Positions 17,574 to 24,393 of a stretch of DNA of 64,000 nt are shown here, one piece after another. Positions within the stretch are counted from its first letter, which is position 1, and each line of letters begins with the position of its first letter. The translations under genes and the position numbers were made by a program. The DNA lies in NCBI GenBank assembly GCA_038250675.1, contig JBBSCB010000009.1, positions 1-64,000 of the forward strand, in the 5' to 3' direction. Source of the stretch: JAICUF01 sp038250675 (lineage in GTDB: Bacteria; Gemmatimonadota; Gemmatimonadetes; Gemmatimonadales; GWC2-71-9). The notes under the pieces are model-generated. The model saw only the letters and a program-made list of their open reading frames with translations. It had not been told where the DNA came from and searched no databases.

Positions 17574-18389
17574 CTACTTGAGAGTCATGAGGTAGGCCAC
17601 CACCGCATCCACCTGCTCCGGCCGGAGCGTCTGCCCGAATGACGGCGGCATGAGCGACTGTCCGCCGCTGGAAAACGTCGCTCCGGACACGAGGTACGCG
17701 CTCGGCTCGAGGATCGATTCGCGAATGTAGCCGGCCGCATCCGTGGCCTTTCCGTGATAGTCCGCAGCCGCGACGCGAGAGGCCGCCCTCGTGGCGATTC
17801 CGGCCAGCGATGGCCCCACCAGATTCACGCCGGGTGAGACGGAGTGGCAGGCAAAGCAGGCGGGCGGTGACCCGCCAAAGAGGGCCTGGCCAATGGCGAC
17901 CGGATCGGTCGAGGCCGCGCGGGGCGTGGCGCCACCGACGTTGGTTCCGGGAATTGCCGCGCCCGACACAAGAATCGGCCGTGGAGGCCAGCCATGGGTG
18001 TTGATCTTGCCCACCCACGTCAGGAACGCGATCAACTCGGTGATTTCCTGCCCCGACAGCTTCTGGTTGGGCATGAGCCGGCGATCCCGCTCCTCGTTGT
18101 AGAACTTCGATGGATCCGCCAGGAACGAGGCCAGATACGGCGCCCCGCGCTGCGCCGCGATCTTGGTGAGGTCAGGGGCGTAGTAGGCGCCCTCACCCAG
18201 AAGAGTGTGGCAGTTGATGCAGTTCTTCCGGTGCCAGACGTGCTTGCCCGCGATGACTGCGGGCGTGATCTGGTCGCTGTGGGTGAGGGCGGGGAACTGC
18301 CGGTGGCTGTCGACCGTGAGGGCCAGGAAGATCAACGAGAACAGGCCGGTCGAACCGAGGAAGAACGCCCGGGTTTGTCGCTTGGTCAT
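17574..18389 (-). CDS. norC: NorC with an extra C-terminal cytochrome c domain
   Basis: A membrane-anchored cytochrome c of 271 residues. Residues 7-27 form the N-terminal anchor. The NorC domain has haem site CINCH at 57-61 and a likely Met ligand in RLMPNQ (106). Standard NorC ends near 150 residues; here a linker (about 131-165) leads to a second cytochrome c domain with CFACH at 178-182 and a Met in SLMPP (247). The second haem could accept electrons from a soluble donor and pass them to the first. A GGAGGAA site precedes the ATG; norB follows 13 bases later. Confidence 0.93.
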   Translation of the reverse strand: MTKRQTRAFFLGSTGLFSLIFLALTVDSHRQFPALTHSDQITPAVIAGKHVWHRKNCINCHTLLGEGAYYAPDLTKIAAQRGAPYLASFLADPSKFYNEERDRRLMPNQKLSGQEITELIAFLTWVGKINTHGWPPRPILVSGAAIPGTNVGGATPRAASTDPVAIGQALFGGSPPACFACHSVSPGVNLVGPSLAGIATRAASRVAAADYHGKATDAAGYIRESILEPSAYLVSGATFSSGGQSLMPPSFGQTLRPEQVDAVVAYLMTLK

Positions 18390-18402
18390 GGTTCCTCCGG
18401 CG

Positions 18403-18549
18403 TCAGACGCCGATCTGGCGGAAATACCGGAGCGCCATCACCGAGCCGTACACCGCTGCCCCGGCCATCAGAACCAGCATCAGCAGACAGAGCGCGCGTG
18501 TCAGCGTGCCCACGCCGTCGCCGGCGGTTGATCCCGGTGGATGCGCCAT
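18403..18549 (-). CDS. Small single-pass membrane protein at the head of the nor operon
   Basis: A 48-residue protein: a polar N-terminus rich in Gly/Ser/Pro, one strong membrane helix (LCLLMLVLMAGAAVYGSVMAL, near residues 21-41) and a short basic C-terminus (RYFRQIGV). A GGAGG ribosome-binding site lies seven bases before the ATG, and the stop is 13 bases before norC, so it is very likely the first gene of the operon. I do not recognise the family; by position it could be a small Nor subunit or assembly factor. A longer reading of the same frame upstream has no support. Confidence 0.7.
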   Translation of the reverse strand: MAHPPGSTAGDGVGTLTRALCLLMLVLMAGAAVYGSVMALRYFRQIGV

Positions 18550-18611
18550 GGCCAGGCCTCCGGTCCAGTCGAATGGGTAGGGGCGTGAATTGTGCAAAAA
18601 AGATGTCACGA

Positions 18612-18640
18612 GTTGTACCGGGTCACCGAGAAATGCGCAA
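18612..18640 (-). promoter_or_regulatory. Sigma-70-type promoter of the nor operon
   Basis: On the minus strand TTGCGC, 17 bases, TACAAC, giving a leader of roughly 60 bases that includes the A/T-rich stretch and the GGAGG site of the first gene. The half-site AAGATGT within that stretch (plus strand) recalls NsrR half-sites, but there is no symmetric partner. Confidence 0.35.
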
Positions 18641-18829
18641 GTAGGGGCGCCGGCCGGTCGATCGACGACTGCACGCGCGCAAAGCCCACGCCCCTCGTCG
18701 CCCACCGAGCTCGACCAGCACCCCGCACGGTGGCCCGGCCCTGCAGCTTCCGCAGCCCCCGCTGCCGACTTCGCAGAAAACCCCCGCGCGACCACCGCGT
18801 AACGCACTGTTTTTCAATGACATACCGTT

Positions 18830-18845
18830 CGGCACGGAGCGTGCC
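18830..18845 (+). promoter_or_regulatory. Sigma-54-like promoter (-24/-12)
   Basis: CGGCACGGAGCGTGCC keeps GGCAC at -24 and TGC at -12 with the required 12-base G-to-G spacing. The expected start lies about 12 bases before the ribosome-binding site of the small exported protein. The same bases form a perfect inverted repeat GGCACG/CGTGCC with a three-base loop, which could be an operator instead. The gene two downstream encodes a GAFTGA-type sigma-54 activator, which makes the reading attractive but not proven. Confidence 0.35.
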
Positions 18846-18879
18846 TTCCCTTGCGCTCACCCCTACCAGGGAGTGACCA

Positions 18880-19134
18880 ATGTTTGCTCGGATCCTCCGC
18901 CGCCTCGCTGCACTGGCCGTCGTTCCGGCCATCGTGCTTGCGGCTCGCCATGCCGCACCTGCCCCGCGCGCCGCGTCGGCATCGGTCGTCGCGCCGTCTC
19001 CCCTTGGCAACGCCGCATACCGCGACGGGCGTTACCAGGCCCGGCTGGGGAACACGAACGACACTGGCCTCGGACGCTGGGCCAGGTCCGACGACCGGGC
19101 GAACTTTGCCCTCGGGTACACCGCCGCCCGCTGA
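18880..19134 (+). CDS. Small exported protein of unknown function
   Basis: An 84-residue protein with an N-terminal signal peptide (RILRRLAALAVVPAIVLAA, cleavage near residue 33) and a short mature part of about 50 residues rich in Arg, Gly, Asn and Tyr, with no Cys or His. The spacing of AYRDGRY and NFALGYTAAR at its two ends is the only pattern. AGGGAG six bases before the ATG supports translation. It stands just upstream of a sensor kinase and sigma-54 regulator in the place ZraP occupies beside ZraSR, but it shows no similarity to ZraP. Function unknown. Confidence 0.6.
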   Translation: MFARILRRLAALAVVPAIVLAARHAAPAPRAASASVVAPSPLGNAAYRDGRYQARLGNTNDTGLGRWARSDDRANFALGYTAAR

Positions 19135-19177
19135 CGCCGGCGTGCGAGGCGGGTGCCGAGTGGGCCGTCGACGATCT

Positions 19178-19206
19178 CTGGCGCCGGCCCCCGCCGCAAC
19201 TAAGTT
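19178..19206 (+). promoter_or_regulatory. Promoter of the sensor kinase gene, predicted leaderless
   Basis: CTGGCG, 17 bases, TAAGTT, then exactly six bases to the ATG. No ribosome-binding site lies between. The -35 match is weak; the -10 position relative to the ATG repeats that of hrcA, hemW and alaS. Confidence 0.35.
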
Positions 19207-19212
19207 GGGCTG

Positions 19213-20505
19213 ATGAGGGTCACGCGCGTATCCCGGTTTGAGGACGTGCCGCGGCGGGCATGGCTCCGGCTCGGCTGGCTGCTCACGACGGTCGCACTGG
19301 GCGGCGTGGTGGTGGCAACGGCATGGGCGAATTATCAGAGCGCACTCGTCGTGGCGGACGGCCTGATTCACGGTGAGGCGCAGCGCTTCCACGATGCGGT
19401 GCTCGACGCCAATCGCGACGGCGTCCGGGGCATGGAAAGCGTCGTGGTGGCCCACCGGAGCGGCGGCCTCCGCTATGTCGCGTGGGTCGACACCACGGGA
19501 CGGATCGTCGGGTCCGGCGGCAAGCCCATGCCGGACCCCCTGCAGTTGCCCGCCAACACCGCAGCGCCGACCTTCGAGCGGATCGGGTCACGGGTCCGTG
19601 TCTATTTCCCACCTCCCGTCGGCGGGCCGCCGGCGCCGCCACGCGTAGCCGCCGCCAGCACGCCGGGCGGGCCCGCAGTCCCGCGGCCCCAGACACTGGT
19701 CATGGAGTTCGAGCCCTTCATGGTCGCCGAGATGCTTCGGCACGCGCAGCGCGCGCTCGTGATCGGGGGGTTCGTCGCTGTCGTGCTCGTCGCCGGCGGG
19801 CTTGCCTTCTCCCGGATGTCGCAACGCATCGAGGACGGTGAGCGCCGGATGGGAGAGCAGCGGCGACTGACCGAGCTGGGCACGATGTCAGCCGTCCTGG
19901 CCCACGAGATCCGCAATCCGCTGGCATCGCTGAAAGGCCATGCCCAGCTCCTGGTGGAGCGCCTCCCGGCCGACACGGGCGAGCGCCGCGGCGCCAGACG
20001 CGTCGTGGAGGAAGCGGCGCGGATCGAGGCGCTCGCGTCCGACCTGCTCGACTTTTCGCGAGCCGGCCCGCTGGCGCGCCACCCGGTGGATCCCGCCGCG
20101 CTGCTCCGGACCACGGCGACCGAGTTGTCCCCATCGATTGAGATCGACACGGCAGGTGCGCCGGACCGCTGGCCGCTCGATGCGCGGCGCTTCGGACATT
20201 CGGTGCTGACCAACCTGATCCGCAATGCGCTGCAGGCATCCCCCGCCCCGCGTCCGCCGCAGGTCGGCGTCCGCCTCGATGCGGGACAGCTCCTTTTCAC
20301 TGTGCGCGACTTCGGGCCCGGCCTGCCGGTGGCGGATCGGGACCGCCTCTTCGAGCCGTTCTTCACTACACGGACTAACGGAACCGGGCTCGGGCTGGCC
20401 GTGGCGCGGCGGATCGTGGAGCTGCACGGCGGCTGGCTGGAAGCCGCGGACGCCGAAGGCGGTGGAGCGCGGTTTACCGTCATTCTTCCTCCCGACGAGG
20501 CCTGA
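19213..20505 (+). CDS. Membrane sensor histidine kinase (NtrB/ZraS-like)
   Basis: A 430-residue kinase. Helices at about 19-39 and 181-199 enclose a periplasmic sensor of some 140 residues with a proline-rich stretch (133-160). The H box HEIRNPLASLKG places the phosphorylated His at 231; the N box is NLIRNALQAS, followed by DFGPGL and GTGLGLAVARRIV. The arrangement is that of ZraS/HydH-type partners of sigma-54 regulators. The regulator gene follows after three bases. The signal is unknown; the divergent nor operon and the small exported protein are the obvious candidates for targets. Confidence 0.92.
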   Translation: MRVTRVSRFEDVPRRAWLRLGWLLTTVALGGVVVATAWANYQSALVVADGLIHGEAQRFHDAVLDANRDGVRGMESVVVAHRSGGLRYVAWVDTTGRIVGSGGKPMPDPLQLPANTAAPTFERIGSRVRVYFPPPVGGPPAPPRVAAASTPGGPAVPRPQTLVMEFEPFMVAEMLRHAQRALVIGGFVAVVLVAGGLAFSRMSQRIEDGERRMGEQRRLTELGTMSAVLAHEIRNPLASLKGHAQLLVERLPADTGERRGARRVVEEAARIEALASDLLDFSRAGPLARHPVDPAALLRTTATELSPSIEIDTAGAPDRWPLDARRFGHSVLTNLIRNALQASPAPRPPQVGVRLDAGQLLFTVRDFGPGLPVADRDRLFEPFFTTRTNGTGLGLAVARRIVELHGGWLEAADAEGGGARFTVILPPDEA

Positions 20506-20508
20506 CGC

Positions 20509-21828
20509 ATGGCACTGATCCTGGTGCTCGACGACGAGGAGGGCATCCGCGACTTCCTCGCCCAGACGCTGGCCGATGACGGTCACACGGTGGCCCAGGC
20601 GGCCGATGGCGCCGAGGCGCTGAAGGAGCTGAACGGGCGCGCGTTCGACCTGATGATCACCGACCTCCGGCTGCCCGGCACCATGGGGGGCATGGACGTG
20701 CTGCGGTGGGCGCGACGCGAGCAGCCTGAGATGGAGGTTGTCGTCATGACCGCGCACGGGTCGGTCGAGACGGCGGTCGAGGCGATGAAGCTCGGCGCGT
20801 TCGACTACCTGGAGAAGCCGCTGGAGAGCCCGGGAGAGCTGCGCCTGCTTGCCGGCCGGGCACTCGAGCGTCGGCGCCTGCTGATCCGCGATACCGCCCA
20901 CCGCACGATCCACGCGGTGCCGCCGCTGACCTACGGCGACCCCGTCATGGATCCGGTCATCCACGCGCTCCAGCGTGTGGCGCCCACCAACGCCACCGTG
21001 CTGCTGCTGGGCGAAAGCGGCACCGGCAAGGAGGTGGCGGCCTGCACCATTCACGAACTGAGCCCACGCGCGCAGTATCCGTTCATCCCCGTCAACTGCG
21101 CCGCCATCTCGGAGACGCTGATGGAGAGTGAGATCTTCGGGCACGAAAAGGGCGCCTTCACCGGCGCATCGGCGGCGCGGCGCGGCCGGCTGGAGCTGGC
21201 GGAAGGCGGGACGCTGTTCCTGGATGAGATCGGCGAACTGAAGCTCGAGTTGCAGACCAAGCTGCTCCGCGTGCTGCAGGAACGGAGCTTCGAGCGCGTG
21301 GGCGGGAGTCGTACCATGCGCGCCGATGTCCGCTGGATCGCGGCGACCAATCGGAACCTCGAGGAGATGGTGGCACGGGGGGAGTTCCGGGAAGACCTGT
21401 ACCATCGTCTCGCGGTCTTCCCGGTACATCTCCCGCCGCTGCGGGACCGTCGCCACGACCTGCTGCCGTTGGCGGAAATGCTGCTCGGGCGCATCTCCGC
21501 GTCGCTTCGGCGGCCGCCGCTCAAGCTCGACGCCCTGGCGCGGCAGCGCGTCCTCGACGGCGTGTGGTCCGGCAATGTCCGTGAGTTGAGCAACGCGTTG
21601 GAGCGTGCTGCGATTCTCGCGGAAGGGGAGTTCATCCGGGGCGACGACATCCGGGCCACATTCAGTGTCGGCGGAACGCAGCAGCCCCGCACCATGCCGG
21701 AGATCGAGCGCGATGCCATCCGCCGCGCGCTGGAGGAAGTGGGCGGCAACCGCCGGCGCGCAGCGGAACAGCTCGGCATGGGCGAGCGAACGCTGTACGA
21801 CAAGCTCAGGCGCTACGGCATGTCCTGA
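20509..21828 (+). CDS. Sigma-54-dependent response regulator (NtrC/ZraR type)
   Basis: A 439-residue three-domain regulator. The receiver has acidic pair Asp8/Asp9, phosphoacceptor Asp52 and Lys104. The AAA domain has Walker A GESGTGKE at 168-175 and an intact GAFTGA loop at 215-220, the element that contacts sigma-54. The C-terminal Fis-type helix-turn-helix (NRRRAAEQLGMGERTLYDKLRR) occupies the last 22 residues or so. It is cotranscribed with the kinase. A short GCCGG/CCGGC hairpin follows the stop. Confidence 0.95.
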   Translation: MALILVLDDEEGIRDFLAQTLADDGHTVAQAADGAEALKELNGRAFDLMITDLRLPGTMGGMDVLRWARREQPEMEVVVMTAHGSVETAVEAMKLGAFDYLEKPLESPGELRLLAGRALERRRLLIRDTAHRTIHAVPPLTYGDPVMDPVIHALQRVAPTNATVLLLGESGTGKEVAACTIHELSPRAQYPFIPVNCAAISETLMESEIFGHEKGAFTGASAARRGRLELAEGGTLFLDEIGELKLELQTKLLRVLQERSFERVGGSRTMRADVRWIAATNRNLEEMVARGEFREDLYHRLAVFPVHLPPLRDRRHDLLPLAEMLLGRISASLRRPPLKLDALARQRVLDGVWSGNVRELSNALERAAILAEGEFIRGDDIRATFSVGGTQQPRTMPEIERDAIRRALEEVGGNRRRAAEQLGMGERTLYDKLRRYGMS

Positions 21829-21843
21829 GGCCGGGATCCGGCG

Positions 21844-22362
21844 CTACCGAGTCCAGCGCACCGACTGCCGGCAGCTCACCGATGCCGGACGGAACCCCGC
21901 GATGATTGTGACGCACTGCCCTTCGGTCTGATCATAGGTCCAGGCGACGAGCTGATCGGTGGGATTGGCCGCCGGCGGCACGACCTCGCCCCCGGCCGAA
22001 AGCCCGAAGATCGAATCATGGAGCACGACGATGGTGCTCACCGCCGTGTAGTTCTGCGGCGTGCGCCGCGCCGGCTGCCCCGCGGTCGAGTCGGTGTACG
22101 TGATCGTCACATTCAACTGGGAAGCATAGGAGCCGGTGTCGCCGCGGACGACGGTGGCGCTTCCGGTTACGACGTACGAGCCGATGTGGCGCAACCCGTC
22201 GGAATTCACCGTGGTGTTGGTGATGTCGTACAGCGTCGAATCGGCCACGCGCCACTGACCGGAGAGGTCGAGCCCCGCACCGAAATCGGTGGGGTTGGCG
22301 GATGATCCGCTGCAGGCGACCAAGACGCCGGCGCACACAATAACGAGCAGGGTGCTGCGCAT
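21844..22362 (-). CDS. Putative lipoprotein
   Basis: A 172-residue secreted protein with a lipoprotein signal: short basic start, hydrophobic core LLVIVCAGVL and lipobox LVACSG, placing the lipid-modified Cys at about residue 17. The mature part is rich in Thr/Val/Tyr with a likely beta structure (DLSGQWRVADSTLYD, VVTGSATV) and a C-terminal pair of Cys (QCVTIIAG, SCRQSV). No known family recognised. The ATG is preferred over upstream in-frame codons because it starts the signal peptide and follows GAGG. Confidence 0.7.
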   Translation of the reverse strand: MRSTLLVIVCAGVLVACSGSSANPTDFGAGLDLSGQWRVADSTLYDITNTTVNSDGLRHIGSYVVTGSATVVRGDTGSYASQLNVTITYTDSTAGQPARRTPQNYTAVSTIVVLHDSIFGLSAGGEVVPPAANPTDQLVAWTYDQTEGQCVTIIAGFRPASVSCRQSVRWTR

Positions 22363-22434
22363 TGCGGGCCTCGGCGCGGGTGATGTGACCGGTCTCTTGA
22401 TGCAGGACGACCGGGCGCCGGCGACGAGCACATC

Positions 22435-22899
22435 TCAGCCGCGCGGCCCGCCGGGCTGCGGCTCGAGCCGACGGTACATCACGACCGCAGTGTCCGGGCA
22501 GGCACCGCGAAACTCCACCGATGCGCGCACCGCCACGGGCACAGTGTCCCGGTTGACGGTCTCGAACCCCAGTCGGTGAAAGTACGCTTCCGCCGTGAGC
22601 GTGAGGAGGTAGAGCGCGCAAGTCCCCTCACGGCCGGCGGTCTCCTCCAGCATCTGCACCATGCGCCGCGCGACGTGCGCTCCCCGCATGGCCGGTGCGA
22701 CGGCCACCGAGCGAAGCAGGGCCGCGTCACCGTACCGCTCGAGCCCGGCCACCCCGACGACGTCCCCCGCCTCCGCCACCACGAAACCGGCGAGATCGCC
22801 CGGCACTCCTTCGGCGGTGAGGTCTGTCGTCGCCAGGAGCGAGAGTACGGCAGGCAGATCGGCCGGGGTCGCCGGCCGGATCTCAGTGATAGGTTGCAG
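22435..22899 (-). CDS. GNAT N-acetyltransferase, ArsN2-like, non-canonical start
   Basis: About 154 residues of GNAT fold: EIRPATPADLPAVLSLL at the start, acetyl-CoA loop VAVAPAMRGAHVARRMV, and the C-terminal YFHRLGFETVNRDTVP typical of the ArsN2 branch found with arsenic genes. No arsenic gene is adjacent, so the substrate is open. No ATG, GTG or TTG lies in frame between the upstream tRNA and the homologous region. A CTG at 22899 with GGAG nine bases ahead is the best candidate. The gene follows the CAT-anticodon tRNA and may share its transcript. Confidence 0.75.
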   Translation of the reverse strand: MQPITEIRPATPADLPAVLSLLATTDLTAEGVPGDLAGFVVAEAGDVVGVAGLERYGDAALLRSVAVAPAMRGAHVARRMVQMLEETAGREGTCALYLLTLTAEAYFHRLGFETVNRDTVPVAVRASVEFRGACPDTAVVMYRRLEPQPGGPRG

Positions 22900-22947
22900 G
22901 TGACCAAGCTCCGGTCCGGCAGCGTGGATCGGGGGTTTCGTCGGCAG

Positions 22948-23021
22948 TGGGCCCTCTTGGAGTCGAACCAAGCTTCTCCCGATTATGAGTCGGACGCATT
23001 CACCACATATGCTAAGGGCCC
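22948..23021 (-). tRNA. tRNA with anticodon CAT (elongator Met or Ile2)
   Basis: Complete 74-base cloverleaf on the minus strand: acceptor GGGCCCT/AGGGCCC, D arm GCAT-ATGTGGTGA-ATGC, anticodon stem TCCGA/TCGGG (T-G wobble at the end) around loop CTCATAA, T arm CTTGG-TTCGACT-CCAAG, discriminator A, no encoded CCA. The first pair G-C rules out an initiator tRNA. Whether it is elongator methionine or an isoleucine tRNA with a lysidine-modified C34 cannot be told from the sequence alone. Confidence 0.88.
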
Positions 23022-23119
23022 GGCACACTGCTGCGCGGTAACGACACCTTACCTTGTACCCTGCCACCGGCACCGCCCTAATCTCGCGCTCGACGCCCAC
23101 CGTGACAAGCCGGGCTGGT

Positions 23120-24292
23120 CTACCCGCTCGACGCGTTGGGCAGATCAAGGCCGAGATATTCCGCTACCAGATTGGCAATCTCCAGGCAGCAGGTCAGGCC
23201 GGGAGATTCGATGCCGACGAGGTTGATCCAGCCCGGGAGGCCGTGACCCGACTCCTCAGCGATGATGAAGTCGGGCGACACCGCCGGGTCCGCCAGGATG
23301 CGGCGGGCGCGGATGCCGGCGAGGTCGGGGCGCAGCTCGGCGGCTGTGACGTCCGGAAGATAGTGCTGGACTGCTGCCGCAAACCGGTCCGCTCGGTCGG
23401 CGGGCACCCCGTATGCCGCGACGCGGTCGGGCAGGAACTCAACGTCGGGGCCCAGGCGAATGCCGCCGGCGAGATCGAGCGTCACATGACAGCCCAGTCC
23501 GGTCAGGCCGGCGCGCGGCACGGGATAGATGAGGTGCCGCAGGCGCCCGTGCCATGCATCGCTCAGGCGAAAATAGTGACCCTTCACGTACCGCACGCGG
23601 TAGCCCAGCGCATCGATGTCGAGCCCCATCGAGGCGGCGACCGTGTCGGCCTCGAGTCCGGCCGCGTTGACGACCCGTGCGCACTCCAGCGAGGCCAGCT
23701 CGCCGTCCGGCTGATGGAAGTGCACCCGGTAGCCCGCGCCGGCTGGCTCCGCGCCGGCATACCGGTGCGCCCAGGCGAGATCGGCACCATGACGCCCGGC
23801 GTCATCCGCGAGACTCTGCATCAGCCCGTGCGAGTCCACGATGCCGGTATCCGGCGAAAACAGGGCCGCGACGGCACGCACCGAGGGTTCGGCGGCGGTG
23901 AGCTCGGCCGTGGTGGCCCACCGAAGGCCGGCGACGCCGTTGGCCCCCGCGCGTTCCATGATCCCGGCAAGCACCGTGGCCTCGGCGTCCGTTGTCGCCA
24001 CGATGTACTTGCCGATGCGCGCCACACCGACGTGATGGGCACCACACCATTCGTACATGCTGCGATTGCCGGCCACGCAGAGGCGGGCCTTGAGCGAGCC
24101 GGTGGGATAGTACATGCCGGCGTGGACCACCTCGCTGTTGCGGCTGCTCGTCTCCCGTCCGAATGATTCATGGCGTTCGAGGAGCACGACCGACAGCCCG
24201 GCGCGGGCGAGCCGCGCGGTGACGGCGAGCCCGACGACACCGCCGCCGATGACCGCGGCATCCAGCCGCATTGCGAGCGCAGACCCGCTCAT
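23120..24292 (-). CDS. lhgO: FAD-dependent oxidoreductase, L-2-hydroxyglutarate oxidase (LhgO) family
   Basis: A 390-residue DAO-family flavoprotein. The FAD-binding GGGVVGLAVTARLARAG is near the N-terminus, followed by the LhgO hallmark TSSRNSEVVHAGMYYPTGSLKARLC (read in part), then VVNAAGLEAD and the C-terminal GIESPGLT. The family oxidises L-2-hydroxyglutarate to 2-oxoglutarate and feeds electrons to the membrane. Two ATG codons (24292, 24271) are possible. It lies 100 bases downstream of an asparagine-synthetase-like gene on the same strand, but is probably unrelated to polysaccharide synthesis. Confidence 0.88.
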   Translation of the reverse strand: MSGSALAMRLDAAVIGGGVVGLAVTARLARAGLSVVLLERHESFGRETSSRNSEVVHAGMYYPTGSLKARLCVAGNRSMYEWCGAHHVGVARIGKYIVATTDAEATVLAGIMERAGANGVAGLRWATTAELTAAEPSVRAVAALFSPDTGIVDSHGLMQSLADDAGRHGADLAWAHRYAGAEPAGAGYRVHFHQPDGELASLECARVVNAAGLEADTVAASMGLDIDALGYRVRYVKGHYFRLSDAWHGRLRHLIYPVPRAGLTGLGCHVTLDLAGGIRLGPDVEFLPDRVAAYGVPADRADRFAAAVQHYLPDVTAAELRPDLAGIRARRILADPAVSPDFIIAEESGHGLPGWINLVGIESPGLTCCLEIANLVAEYLGLDLPNASSG

Positions 24293-24393
24293 CCGCCGGT
24301 TTGCACCGGTGGACCACCCGGGATCACCGGGCGCAAATGCGGCAACGGAACGGCGGATGGGGCGATGCGACACCTCACGGTGAGTAACGATGA

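Larger units (their letters stand above)
18550..18879. other. Divergent intergenic region between nor operon and sensor/regulator genes
   Basis: This 330-base gap carries control sequences for both sides: a sigma-70-type promoter facing the nor operon, an A/T-rich stretch GTGACATCTTTTTTGCACAATTCAC (minus strand, about 18586-18610) between that promoter and the first gene, and a sigma-54-like element facing the small exported protein. The middle (about 18645-18800) is GC-rich with no feature I can support. Confidence 0.5.

Noticed and set aside
18403..18807. A 134-residue version of the small nor-operon membrane protein
   Set aside because: The extra upstream part is Arg/Ala/Gly-rich with no domain and covers the nor promoter; the internal ATG has the GGAGG site.
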